Source: Tigriopus japonicus
Lineage: Eukaryota; Arthropoda; Copepoda; Harpacticoida; Harpacticidae
Direction of reading: 5' to 3'
Assembly: GCA_010645155.1 (NCBI GenBank)
Contig: CM021312.1
Span: forward strand, 13,158,927-13,222,926
DNA: 64,000 bases
The notes beneath the pieces were generated by a model. The model was not told where the DNA came from. It worked only from the letters and a program-made list of their open reading frames with translations, and did not search any database. The position numbers and the translations under genes were made by a program. The first letter of the stretch is position 1. Each line of letters begins with the position of its first letter. This document shows positions 21,838 through 31,871 of the stretch, in pieces.

Positions 21838-24800
21838 CCCAGATTGTGCAGTTTGAATGGCGGGATTTATTTGAAACAACTCGTAACATTTTTAAATGTT
21901 CATTTTTACGAGAGCTCTCTCATTCCTGCGATGTTCCTAGTGAAACATCTTTGGACTTGCTCGACCTTTTGCAAACCAGCCGAACTCATTGGAGCCCAAA
22001 TGGGGGAAGCATATTCAAGATGTGGTTGAACAATCGACTGGTACAGAGTTAGCATCGCAATACTATCTCTGGACTTGAAAGTGCGATAGATCCAGCCACC
22101 TGTTTGAAGTGCCTTCCCCACTTTCAAGTGGATATGCTCATCCAACTTTCCATCATCTTGGATAACAACTCCTAAATCCCTCATGGACGCTACCTGCTCA
22201 ATATCACAACCTCCATTGTCTTTGAGCGGAACATCTAATTTTGACGCCCCATACGTCATTGTGCGGAATTTCATCCCGTTCAACGCCATCTTGCTCTCGC
22301 CAACCCAAGAGTAGACTTTCTCCAAGTCCTCAGCTAAACATTTTGAGTCCTGACCATTCCTTCCACAAACTAATTTTGTATCATCAGCATATGAAGAAAT
22401 ACTGGCTTTTGTTCTAAATTTCTGGAGAGGAGCAATAAAGATAATAAACAGGAGCGGACCTAAAATTGAACCTTGTGGAACACCTGACTTGACATCATAC
22501 ATGCCACTAAATGATCCTTCAACCTTGACTATTTGCTTCCTATCACTCATGAAACTACCAATCCAATTCAAGACCTTACCCTGGATCCCAAACTCTTCGA
22601 GTTGATTGAGCAAAAGACCATGATCTACCTTATCCAAGGCCTTGGCAAAGTCAAGATAGACTACATCAACTGACTCGTGACTTTCAAGCCCCTCAATGAT
22701 TTGCTCGATATGGTCAGCCAATTGGGTGACTGTACAAAAAATGAGCTTAAAACCCATGCTGCGCTGGGAGAATGATATCATGGGCTTCCAAATACTCAAC
22801 AAGCTTGGACTTCATGATCTTCTCAAACACCTTTACAATACTTGAAGTCAGAGAAATGGGCCTATAATTACTAGGGAGTGACTTATCTCCGCCCTTAAAA
22901 TGGGAACGACATGAGGTACCCTACTTTTAAAGAGGAGGAAAACTTACATTGATCTAAGATGCGACGCATCAAAAAGGAGAAAACAGGGGCAAGAATCTGT
23001 AAACATTTCATCAGAAACTGAGATGTCACACCGTCATGTCCAGGAGAACTCGAGAGCTTTAAGCTCTTGATGGCCTCAATGAAGAATGTTAATTGAAGGT
23101 AACAAAAATAGTCACTAGATGCGGCCAAAACAGGGGCAAAGTCCCTTGATTTCAGATTTATCCTCAACTTTGATGTGTTACCAAAAGTGCAGCTTTCATC
23201 TTAAAATGGATTTCTCTTCATATTTCGAGTCTTTTGGAGCTCAGCTACGATATTGTTGTGTTCAAAAAGTAAAAAGTCACACTGATTAATCACAAATTGA
23301 GGCTAAATATTTACACTAAGTACCCATAAATGTTTCTTTCTCAAGATGGCGCTGATTGTCATTTTTCTCTTTGATGAAGCTCAACCTTGCTTCCTTAAGA
23401 AGCCTTGCTCTGGCGGCAGAGTTGTTCATTTTGAGAACAAGAGAGGGCACCCTATTAGGATGTGTTAAGGGCATGCTAAATCATGTAAGAGCCATCTAGG
23501 TGAAGCGAATGTTAATTTTCTTTAAAATCCTAAATAGCATCTTGATCTTTTACTACCAGATCCTCCAATTGATTATCCTGACCATCAATGCCAGGCTCAA
23601 CAACAACATTACTACAGTCAAGGCCTGCTCTGCCAACCCTTTTCGGAATTGAAAATACACTTGAGAACTGATCTCCAAGCATATTAGCCATAACCTCACT
23701 ATCATTGACGGTTTTGCCATTGACCTCAAATGGTCCTACAGGATGTTTCATTTTTCTCTTTGTGTTTGCAAAAGAGAAAAACGCCTTTGGATTTGTCTTA
23801 ACCTCCTGGATCACTCTGCTTTCCTTTTCTAACTGGTCAGAATCAATGGAGGCCCTAATCTTTGATTGGACCACATCCAATTTGCTTTGGAGGCTGGCTA
23901 CAGCAAATGGATTTGAAGTACGTCGAATTCTATTTGAAATCTGACAACTCCTTTCTATACTTTGGAATTCTAGACAATGGCCCACCTTTTGGCGCCGTTG
24001 CTGGAATACACAGAGACAAAAAACCTCCTGAAAAATGGAAATCAGCCTATTTTTGGCGTCATCTATGGATGCTTCCTGCTTCAGAATGGAAATCAAGTCC
24101 AACTCTTCCAATCTTTCAACAATAAGAGGCCAATATTCCTCTTAGAACTTGAACTTTGCCAGACCCACCTTTTGAGCAGGTTTAACTCTAGAGCTCGCCG
24201 GCTTTTGAGTAATGGTCGACCCTATCTCAAGAATGTGATGATCTGAAATATTACATGGGGCAACATGGACATACTGGATCAGATGAGGGTCATTGGAAAA
24301 AACTAGGTTTAAAACACTCTCTGCTCTGGTTGCAACACCAACGTGTTGAGAGAGATTACGCAAGATCGCAAACTCTTCCAATTTTTCGAAAGACAGCGAA
24401 GCTGTTTTCGAAATGGGAATGTACCCATCCGGACTAACCTCCCACTCAACAATGCTAGCCGGAAAATTGAAGTCGCCAACTACAAAGAGTCGAGAACAAA
24501 CCTCTCGATCTTACTCTTTTCCAATGAATTGGAGAGCTGATAGAAATGAAGAAGAGCTACAAGAAGGTGGCCGATACATTGTTACAACCGTGAGATCAAG
24601 AGCCTTGATATGACAAATCAAAATTTCTTCTTCTCCATTCGACATTTGAACATGACTAAAATGTAGGTCTTTCCTGACATATAGACATACGCCCCCATGA
24701 GGGAAAATGGGATTATCAGGGCGTACTCTATCACACAAAACAAGCCTAAAACCAGCAATTGCTACTTCTTCGTCTTAAACTCCTGGACGAAGCCAAGTCT

Positions 24801-24917
24801 CTGTAATGGAGATGAAAGAGACCTCTCTATCAATGGCTAACTCCTCCAGTACTCTAACCTTTAACCTTTGTGCTGTCTTTTTGGAAATAAGACAATGCAC
24901 GTTCAAATAAAGCCCTT
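21838..24917 (-). pseudogene. LINE-A: endonuclease and reverse transcriptase portion (jockey/CR1-like), decayed
   Basis: A non-LTR retrotransposon read on the minus strand. The endonuclease begins near 24910 (KGLYLNVHCLISKK, FISITETWL, GGVCLYVRK, VVTMYRPP, VVGDFNFPA) and reaches SDHHILEIG near 24240. The RT follows: SSSPGHDGVTSQFL (about 23030), VYLDFAKALDKVDHG, SGVPQGSILGPLLF, YADDTKLV and a C-terminal domain ending at 21906. It is broken by stops (for example after RPGV and IGKE), frameshifts and an R2 repeat at about 23085-23500. Its 5' part lies beyond gypsy-1, at 31872-32750. The YADD and most endonuclease residues survive, but the element cannot be functional. Confidence 0.85.
23095..23420. 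repeat. interspersed repeat R2, copy 2, inside LINE-A
   Basis: Same sequence as 21160-21610 without the 110-bp palindrome. It interrupts the LINE-A reverse transcriptase between the FFIEAIKSLKLSSSPGHDG part and the 23530-24111 part. Confidence 0.65.
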
Positions 24918-25041
24918 TGTTACATTTGGAAGAACAACGATAACAATTCATTGACTAGATGAGATCACTCAATCGAATGCTGTTTTATTTTCCAACCACT
25001 TCTCAGATCAAAAATGTAAGAGTCATGATAAAATCCGAACA
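24918..25041 (-). repeat. gypsy-1 3' LTR (124 bp)
   Basis: Differs from the 5' LTR at 31748-31871 by about one base (GACTAGA against GACTAGT). Such near-identity indicates a fairly recent insertion relative to the decayed host LINE. Confidence 0.85.
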
Positions 25042-25150
25042 TCTCCCCCTCAAGATTGAAACACAGGTATCTATAGCATGATGAACATCTTAAAACAAAA
25101 ACAATCACAACTTCATTTGAGGCTCAAGCTTCATAAAATAAAACCAAAAT

Positions 25151-26467
25151 TCAATGAATAAAATCCGGTCGCAGATCAAAAGATTCATGACGATTGTTAC
25201 GAAGTCGAGGACTCCTTCGCAGTTTTGTTTTTTGGTCCTCATTAGTCTTTAAATTATCTGGTTGTTGAAGAAAAGACCGATTATGCGTTGATTTGTGGCT
25301 ATGATCACCAGCTTTAGGAGATTCCACTCGTAGGTAACAACGATTGCGCCGAAAGTGACCACCGGCAGTACGAACCACATAGGATCTACCATTCATTAAC
25401 TCTTCCGTAATTATTCCCCCTGTGGACCAGTTTTTATCGATTGGGGATTGGTACAAGACTTTGTCGCCAACTTTAAGTCTATGGAGGTCTTTTCCACCAC
25501 TATTTATTTCCGACTTGTCACGAGTTGCTTGGCGAGCTGATCCAAAATCGTCAACTGGTGGACATGATTCTCGGATTTCCGGCAGAAGGCTCCGAGGATT
25601 ACGACCATGAAATCCAAAGAAGGGACTGAATCCATCTGAACGCGGTGTCATCCTCCAAGCAAACAATGCAGCGCGAAATTGCTTAAGATCGAGATCCACT
25701 TTCTTCAATAAATTTTTCATCGATTTAACAGCCGCTTCAGCTAATCCATTACTCCTCGGATTGTATGGTGAAGATGTAGCATGTCTTATTTTGTACTCAT
25801 CACAAAATGTAGTGAATTGAAGCCTGAATTGGGGCCCATTATCACTTTTTAGATGCACTGGAAACCCATACTCGTAAAACCATGATAACAAGATCTCACA
25901 CACACTCGATGTTGTAAGACTTTTCAATTGCTGAACGAAAGGGTATCCACTATATCGGTCAACGAGAAGAACGTAGTTATTTCCTTCAATCTCAAAAAGA
26001 TCTACAGAAACCTTTTCCATGGCATATGAAGCTGATTCTGTTTGAATGGTTTCCCTCGTCTGAGAAGGCAAGCAACTTACACATGCAATACATCCACCAA
26101 TTCTGACTCGAATGTCATTGTACATATTAGGCCATGCATAAAACTGGCGAGCTAGTGTGGTGGTTTTGTTTACACCGGAATGTGACGCATGCAGTAAATC
26201 GAGAATTTTTGGACGTGCTGGTCGGGGTATTACCAGTCGAGTCCCATGGAGAATTAAATCGTCCTCTACCCTTAGCCCATCAAGCAACTGGGAGTACATT
26301 GCCAGGCGCTTAGGAAGATTGCGACCTTTGAGGAGACAAGCTCTCAAATCTCGATATTCCCTATCAATGTTGTGAATGACAACTCCAAGCGCTGGCTGGA
26401 TCTTCCGTATCAATCGCTGAACAAACTTCAATGTTGATATCATCATCGGCCGGGAAAAAAGGAGCAC
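25151..26467 (-). CDS. gypsy-1 integrase region (pol C-terminus)
   Basis: Inserts element cDNA into the genome. The frame starts inside pol: frame-shifted codons just upstream (to about 26515) still encode an RNase H end with DALSRAPFF. Then come an HHCC zinc module (LLHASHSGVNKTTTLA ... CIACVSC) and the catalytic core: D in KVSVDLFEIEG, D in KSDNGPQF and E in NGLAEAAVKS. The last two acids are 34 residues apart, one fewer than the usual 35. A C-terminal module (RLKVGDKVLYQSP, GIITEELMNGRSYVV) and a basic tail end at 25151. The 438-codon frame is open, but the rest of pol is missing or displaced, so it is unlikely to act on its own. Confidence 0.85.
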   Translation of the reverse strand: MLLFSRPMMISTLKFVQRLIRKIQPALGVVIHNIDREYRDLRACLLKGRNLPKRLAMYSQLLDGLRVEDDLILHGTRLVIPRPARPKILDLLHASHSGVNKTTTLARQFYAWPNMYNDIRVRIGGCIACVSCLPSQTRETIQTESASYAMEKVSVDLFEIEGNNYVLLVDRYSGYPFVQQLKSLTTSSVCEILLSWFYEYGFPVHLKSDNGPQFRLQFTTFCDEYKIRHATSSPYNPRSNGLAEAAVKSMKNLLKKVDLDLKQFRAALFAWRMTPRSDGFSPFFGFHGRNPRSLLPEIRESCPPVDDFGSARQATRDKSEINSGGKDLHRLKVGDKVLYQSPIDKNWSTGGIITEELMNGRSYVVRTAGGHFRRNRCYLRVESPKAGDHSHKSTHNRSFLQQPDNLKTNEDQKTKLRRSPRLRNNRHESFDLRPDFIH

Positions 26468-26567
26468 GACTCAAAGCATCGGAGAGTCAGCTGACGCCTC
26501 GAATGGCGAACACGCTTTTTTTACCTCTCGTGACAAAAAAAATGTTTTAATTCGTTTTTAATAGTAC

Positions 26568-29500
26568 GAACTGTGATATCCGTGAGTGGGGACACGCCCA
26601 CGATTGGCCGTGGACCCCAATGACCCTGTGATAACCCCCCTTCAGTGCACCCCTTCCCCTTCCAATCCTTCCTCTTTCCATAATCCCTCGGCCACGTCTT
26701 ATTCAAGACGTGAGCTACTTGCCCTCAAACCCCCTTCAACGCCCTTGTCCTCCTCCTCCTCCCAATCTTCCTTTCCCTTTCCCCCTCAATCCCATATCAA
26801 CTCATCTCTTCTAGGTCAGATTGAACAACTCGGTATCGCGAGGAATCATCGGCGGCGGCGGAAACAGTGGAGAGGAGGGAATCAACCGGTGTCGGCCCTT
26901 TTCCTGAATTGCCATGGACGGGCGAACATGCTGCGAGTGGCTGGAGCGGGACAGTGCCTCAACAAGATCCGAGGACACGCCTTCACCTTCCTGTCCGAGA
27001 CGTGGGTCACCGAGGAGAAACACGAGAGCTGCTTTGCTGGAAAGCAGAGCTTTGTGGTTCACGCCAGAAAGCCCGCTGGGCGTGGCAGGCCCAGCGGAGG
27101 GTTGGAGCTCTACATTACCAAACGCTTTGAGCCCACCCTACTCTCATCCTCTCCTCATCACATAGCCGTGGATGCCCAAGGCTTTACCATCATTGGCGTC
27201 TATTATCAGCCAACCACGGACTATGACGACCTCGTCTCGGACCTCATATCCATCCTCAAGAAGGTGAAGAATCCGGAGAAAGTCATCATTGGTGGTGATT
27301 TTAACATCCGACCCGACTCGAGTGAATTCTCCGAACTCGCCAAGATTCTGAGTCAATGGAGAATCACTCTGCGCTCCGACCCGGGAGTCCCAACACACAC
27401 CTACTCCCGGGGCGCCTCCGTACTTGACCACATCTTCATTTCAGAAAATCTTCCATCTCCGGCCAGTTATGTTCATCAACTGGCCGTTTCTGATCACCTC
27501 CCCATTTCAGTCACCTTCAAAATGCCCAGAAACTTCCATCATCTGGGCGTGACTCGAAAGGGGAGGTGCGTGGTCAATGTACAGGAGTGCGCGGCTCAAC
27601 TTGAGGCCCTGCAGTTATCCATCGACACCCGGAAGCACTACAATCCAACTGCAGTGGCCCAAGGCATTTTGCAAGCATTCCAAGTGTCCTCTTCAGTTCA
27701 GGCGAGGAGAAGAGGATCCAAGACCCCTTGGTTCAACTCATACCATCGAGAACTGAGGGGTCAAATGCTCCAAAAATTGCGAAACGCCAAGACGAGCCAA
27801 AAGCCAGAGACTTGGGAGGAATATGCAATTTCAAGGATGGCATATCACAAGTCTCTGAGGAGCGCCGAATCGGCCCACCAAAGATTGGAAGTGGAGAACC
27901 TGCTCTCTTCATCGGCTTCGTCCAGGATGGCGGGCTTGTACAAACGTGCAAGAAAGCCCGCCGCCAACTCGGAAATTCCGGTGAGCAAATTCCTCCTCCA
28001 CTGCCAAGAACTGTTCTCATCGTCATCCGAAACAGTGGTGGAGGAGGTCCAGGGCTGCTTGGAAGAACATCATCCCCTTTTGCAGCCCTTCACGGAATCC
28101 GAGATGGATGAGGCCTTCAAGAAGATGAAGAGCAAGGCCCCGTCGACATCAGGGGTTTCTCCCTTCCAACTTGCACTTCTCCGGACCCAAATCCAACCAC
28201 TCCTTCAAGATCTCTTCAGCCACGCCCTCCAAACATCTTTCTTCCCACCAGATTGGATGGAGTCTGCCATCATCTTTATCCACAAGAAGGGGCCCAAGGA
28301 CATTCCAGACAATCATAGGACCATCGCCTTGGAAAACCCCTTCTTGAAGATGATGTCCACCCTGCTAGCTGCCCGCTTCTCCGGATTGGCCGAGGATTGG
28401 AATCTCCTTCCCGAGTTTCAATTCGGTTTCCGGAGAAGCCGCTCAACCACCTCGGCAGCCACTCTCCTCTACGAAATTGTGCAAGCAAACATCAGTGCAA
28501 AGAGGAGAGTATATGGATGCTTTGTCGATTTCTCCAAAGCATTCGACAGGGTGGACCGAACGCGGTTATTCTCCAAACTCCAACTGTGGGGAATTCCGCG
28601 TTCCATCTGTGTCCTGCTTGCGGACATCTACGCGGGACTCAGATGCTCCATTCGTTCTGGTGAGGACCTATCCCCCTGCTACTTCACATCTATCGGCCTT
28701 CCGCAGGGGGATCCACTATCGCCAATCCTTTTCAACCTCTATGTATCCGACCTGCCCGAAACCCTTTCTCACCAGGGCCCCATCATCAACAACAATAGAA
28801 TACAATATCTACAATATGCAGACGACCTGGTTCTCTTGGCTGATTCAGCCGTGGAATTGCAAAATGCCATCAATGCTCTCCACGGTTATTGCCAAGAGAA
28901 CGGCCTTCAAGTCAACACCATCAAGACGAAGGCCATGGTTTTCCATAAAGGTCGTCTGCCACCCACCGCCTTCCACATCAACAATAGTCCGATTGAAATC
29001 GTCAAGTTTTTTAACTATGTCGGTTTCACCTTCACCACCCAACTCTCCTTCACCAAACACCTCAACATCGCAATAACCAAGGCCAGGGCCAGGATCGGAT
29101 ACATATGCAATAAACTTCCTATCAAGAATCTTCCTCTGCCAATAGTTCTTCAACTCTTCCGGACCTACATCACCCCCATCTTCCTCTACGGCCTGCACCT
29201 CTGGCTTCCCAACTCCGCCCAATCCGCCCTCAAATCCGCCGATGCCACCTTCACCAAATTCCTCAAACGATACCTCTGTGTGCCCCAATATGCCAATAAT
29301 GCATGGACGCATTTCATATGCGAAACCGAGCCCTTTACCATGGGGCTGGCAAGGTTAGTGTCCAACAGTGTTAGGAACCTGACCTTTCCGGAGGTGATGT
29401 CCGGACATTTGTTGTCCTTCCCGGTCAAGGACTTGACAACACCCTATTGTCCTTGGCCCGACATCCCTTCGGAATATTGGCGGTCACGCACCTTTGTCCG

Positions 29501-29838
29501 GATTCCTGCCCAACTCCACCAAAGACGGGAACTGACGAAGGATCTGTTCAATCTGACCCACCCTATCTACTGCAATAACCAAGATTTTCATCATCTCCCT
29601 CTACCCAACTGTATTTGTACTGTCTGTCAATCTCCTCTTCATTTCTTTCATGTGCACTGAAACCATTCTAGTCAACTCACTTGTGATACCACAATATAAT
29701 TTGTCTATTGTAACGTTTTTTAACATTTGACATGTCACTGCACCATTTATATGAGAACACATATATATATTTTTTACAGTATTTTATACAACCTGACATG
29801 ACCTTGAGTCGCAATAAACATATTATTATAATTTCTTG
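26568..29838 (+). mobile_element. LINE-B: non-LTR retrotransposon with uninterrupted pol frame
   Basis: The 3' end carries a UTR with GACATGACCTTGAGTCGCAA, AATAAA and an ATTATTATA tail, matching the 3' end of LINE-D (49434-51441, minus). A 7-bp direct repeat ATAGTAC flanks it at 26561-26567 and 29839-29845, a probable target duplication. It lies in the opposite orientation inside gypsy-1, at the RNase H/integrase junction. Confidence 0.8.
26586..29660 (+). CDS. LINE-B endonuclease/reverse transcriptase (about 1024 codons, no early ATG)
   Basis: Target-primed reverse transcription enzyme. A Pro/Ser-rich leader (about residues 1-95) is followed by an APE-type endonuclease with its key residues: N in LFLNCHG (about 108), E in FLSETWV (about 137), GVYYQP, GGDFNI (about 238), VLDHIF and VSDHLPI (about 301). 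The RT has IHKKGPKDIPDNHR, FGFRRSRSTT, CFVDFSKAFDRVD (about 645), GLPQGDPLSPILFN and QYADDLVLLA (about 744). The C-terminus ends in a Cys/His cluster (CICTVCQSPLHFFHVH). The frame is open from 26586, a GTG directly after a TGA; the first ATG is residue 115 (26928), inside the endonuclease. So the copy is either 5'-truncated or starts without a normal ATG. No internal stop. Confidence 0.9.
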   Translation: MGTRPRLAVDPNDPVITPLQCTPSPSNPSSFHNPSATSYSRRELLALKPPSTPLSSSSSQSSFPFPPQSHINSSLLGQIEQLGIARNHRRRRKQWRGGNQPVSALFLNCHGRANMLRVAGAGQCLNKIRGHAFTFLSETWVTEEKHESCFAGKQSFVVHARKPAGRGRPSGGLELYITKRFEPTLLSSSPHHIAVDAQGFTIIGVYYQPTTDYDDLVSDLISILKKVKNPEKVIIGGDFNIRPDSSEFSELAKILSQWRITLRSDPGVPTHTYSRGASVLDHIFISENLPSPASYVHQLAVSDHLPISVTFKMPRNFHHLGVTRKGRCVVNVQECAAQLEALQLSIDTRKHYNPTAVAQGILQAFQVSSSVQARRRGSKTPWFNSYHRELRGQMLQKLRNAKTSQKPETWEEYAISRMAYHKSLRSAESAHQRLEVENLLSSSASSRMAGLYKRARKPAANSEIPVSKFLLHCQELFSSSSETVVEEVQGCLEEHHPLLQPFTESEMDEAFKKMKSKAPSTSGVSPFQLALLRTQIQPLLQDLFSHALQTSFFPPDWMESAIIFIHKKGPKDIPDNHRTIALENPFLKMMSTLLAARFSGLAEDWNLLPEFQFGFRRSRSTTSAATLLYEIVQANISAKRRVYGCFVDFSKAFDRVDRTRLFSKLQLWGIPRSICVLLADIYAGLRCSIRSGEDLSPCYFTSIGLPQGDPLSPILFNLYVSDLPETLSHQGPIINNNRIQYLQYADDLVLLADSAVELQNAINALHGYCQENGLQVNTIKTKAMVFHKGRLPPTAFHINNSPIEIVKFFNYVGFTFTTQLSFTKHLNIAITKARARIGYICNKLPIKNLPLPIVLQLFRTYITPIFLYGLHLWLPNSAQSALKSADATFTKFLKRYLCVPQYANNAWTHFICETEPFTMGLARLVSNSVRNLTFPEVMSGHLLSFPVKDLTTPYCPWPDIPSEYWRSRTFVRIPAQLHQRRELTKDLFNLTHPIYCNNQDFHHLPLPNCICTVCQSPLHFFHVH

Positions 29839-30036
29839 ATAGTACACATTCTGTGAATCTGTTAAATTTCGTAGGACTTTGCTGTCAAACGCAGCTTTGC
29901 TCTTACAATTTTCATAGATATCATGCCTCATTTCAAGAAATGGAACTACTTTCTTGATTGATTATCCTTATTCCGGTTAACGAAAATGTGGCACGAAAAT
30001 ATGAAAAGGGAGAAGTGGATAGAGAGAAGCGGAGAA

Positions 30037-30453
30037 TCAAACAAGCGGTAACAGTCGTTTGGCACGAAAATAGCAGCTAATGTGTTCTTGAAGATTTCCA
30101 TCTTCTTTTAAACGGCATCCAAATAAACGTCTCAGTAGTTCAAATTTGTTCGCCCACGTCCCCTTTTGAAATTGGTTCTGGAGAGTATTCCAGACCAATG
30201 ACGGATCCGTAGGATCTGCACCCAACAAGTAGAGAAGACCAGGATCTATTGACCAGACGATAATTGCCAGAGCCTTGTTCCTGCTGGCTACAAAATTCCT
30301 GTGAAGCTCGCCGGCTTCCACTTCAAGAACTTGTTCCGATCCGTCGATAATGCTCCAAAGGCCCTCCTTGATTGAAGCCATTCGACACTGAATCTTCCAA
30401 GTGGTATAGCTTTTCCCATTCAGCGGAATTATAATGGTCCTCTCATTCGACAT
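30037..30453 (-). pseudogene. copia-type gag N-terminus
   Basis: The ATG at 30453 starts a typical Ty1/copia Gag (ERTIIIPLNGKSYTTWKIQC, ALAIIVWSIDPGLLYLLG, SLVWNTLQNQFQKGTWANKF). The frame runs about 138 codons to 30037 and no pol follows, since LINE-B and gypsy-1 integrase come next. Just before the ATG, minus strand, stands GGTTATGGGCTCTGTCCG, at the position expected of a primer-binding site. Same orientation as gypsy-1. Confidence 0.8.
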
Positions 30454-30677
30454 GATTAAGCACGGACAGAGCCCATAACCAGATAAAAATCGTAAAGGCA
30501 GAAGGGAAGAAAAAGAAAAAAAGATCAGAGGGAAAAACTACTCAGGAGGCATTTCCAACATTACTATTACAATTACAACATGACTATTTATTCACTGAGA
30601 AATATTTGATCAAGTAAAATGCGTATGAGCGCAAACAGACTCGTTAAGAGGTATAAAAAAAAAATAGGGCAATAATT

Positions 30678-31110
30678 ACAACATACGGGGGCAAATCAGT
30701 CCGTTCGCCCCAATTACTACACACGGGGGCGAATGCAAACAGTCCGTTCGCTCTAATTACTAAATACCGTGGCGAATGCAAATCAGTCCGTTCGCCCCAA
30801 CTACAACATGAAGGGGCGAATGCAAATCAGTCCGTTCGCCCAAATTACGACATAAGAGGGCGAATGCAAATCAGTCCGTTCGCCCCAATTACTTCACAAG
30901 GGGGCGAATGCAAATTAATCTGTTCGCCCCAATTACTACACACGGGGGCGAATGCAAATAAGTCTGTTTGCCCTTGTTATTAAATACGGAGGCGAATGCA
31001 AATCAGTCCGATCGGGGCCTTATTACTTCACTTCTTTACTTTACAATTACTTCATTAGGGGGCGAATGCAAATCAATCTTTTCGCCTCAATTACTACATA
31101 AAGGGGACGT
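30678..31110. repeat. 44-bp tandem array with hairpin in each unit (about 8-9 units)
   Basis: Starts of GCGAATGC fall at 30729, 30772, 30816, 30860, 30904, 30948 and 30992, a 43-44 bp period, with a last unit at 31062 after a 26-bp spacer. Each unit holds GGGGCGAA, 14 bases, then TTCGCCCC, an inverted pair able to form an 8-bp stem. The array lies between the copia RT remnant and the copia gag start, so it may belong to a copia LTR region. Confidence 0.85.
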
Positions 31111-31623
31111 ACATAAACGCAGACCAGCTTGGCGTTTGTTTCCATTGAAGTATCCACAGGTTTGCAGTCACTCATTTGATGCTTTTGCAAAAGCTGGGAG
31201 GCATAACCAAGACCATTGAGCCGTGACGCATCAGTCAGAAGTTCTGTCTTGAATTGGATATCAAAAGGTTTAACCACCGATGGGGAGCAGAGCAAATCCT
31301 TTGTTCTTCGGAACTCTTGATCATTTCCAGACTCAGACCGCTTAATAGCCGTTGCAACAAGACGAACCGCTACCCCATACCGGGAAGTTAGGTCATCCAA
31401 TGTTTTCTCTTGATTGGCAATTTCAGTACTATCCAAATCAGTTAGTTGGTCGTAAAGCTCACCAATGCTAGTAATCCGTTCTTGTAAACATTTCGTTAGG
31501 TCTCGAACAATCTCCTTGTCAATATCATTCCCGGCCGCTGCCTCGGCAATCAACTTCGTTTCACGGGTAAAATGACCCTTTAGAGTTCGAATTGACGACT
31601 AGATTGAACTCGCCATTGATGTG
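31111..31623 (-). pseudogene. gypsy-1 gag start fused to RNase H and copia RT fragments
   Basis: Read on the minus strand, an ATG near 31623 starts MASSI, then a TAG, then a Gag-like helical region (FTRETKLIAEAAAGND, LTKCLQERITSIGELYDQL). The frame then passes into CSPSVVKPFDIQFKTELLTD followed by ASRLNGLGYA, which aligns with the gypsy RT/RNase H junction (compare SSPPVLAHYDPKLAIKLLTD in gypsy-2). It runs directly into QLLQKHQMSDCKPVDTSMET, the C-terminal copia RT motif. One frame thus joins three unrelated modules. It ends near 31100 in the array. Function is implausible. Confidence 0.75.
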
Positions 31624-31747
31624 AATTGTAAATCAATCGTCTTGTTGAATTCTAATACGAAGTGATATGGCAGTTGTGCAGTTTTGCAGTCAAGGTGGGG
31701 CGTTAGGTGTCTTTCCGTGTGGTGGGCGGCTTACTTCCACTGCGCCA

Positions 31748-31871
31748 TGTTACATTTGGAAGAACAACGATAACAATTCATTGACTAGTTGAGATCACTC
31801 AATCGAATGCTGTTTTATTTTCCAACCACTTCTCAGATCAAAAATGTAAGAGTCATGATAAAATCCGAACA
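31748..31871 (-). repeat. gypsy-1 5' LTR (124 bp)
   Basis: TGTTACATTTGGAAG...AAATCCGAACA on the plus strand; partner of 24918-25041. The perfect duplication CCCTT follows at 31872. Confidence 0.85.

Larger units (their letters stand above)
24918..31871 (-). mobile_element. gypsy-1: Ty3/gypsy LTR element with mosaic interior, 5-bp TSD
   Basis: Two near-identical 124-bp LTRs (24918-25041 and 31748-31871, TG...CA) share orientation. A perfect 5-bp duplication CCCTT flanks the pair at 24913-24917 and 31872-31876. Next to the upstream LTR, read on the minus strand, comes TGGCGCAGTGGAAGTAAGCC, a primer-binding-site-like sequence. In element order the interior is: gag start, a fused RNase H/copia RT remnant, the 44-bp array, a copia gag, inserted LINE-B, the RNase H end and the integrase. 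It inserted into LINE-A. Confidence 0.85.

Noticed and set aside
24142..24738. Two separate minus-strand genes
   Set aside because: Both are pieces of the LINE-A endonuclease (ICHIKALDLTVVTMYRPP, CNISDHHILEIG) split by stops and shifts.
30678..31110. CRISPR-like array (regular repeats with palindrome)
   Set aside because: Units are contiguous without variable spacers, and the context is a eukaryotic retroelement.
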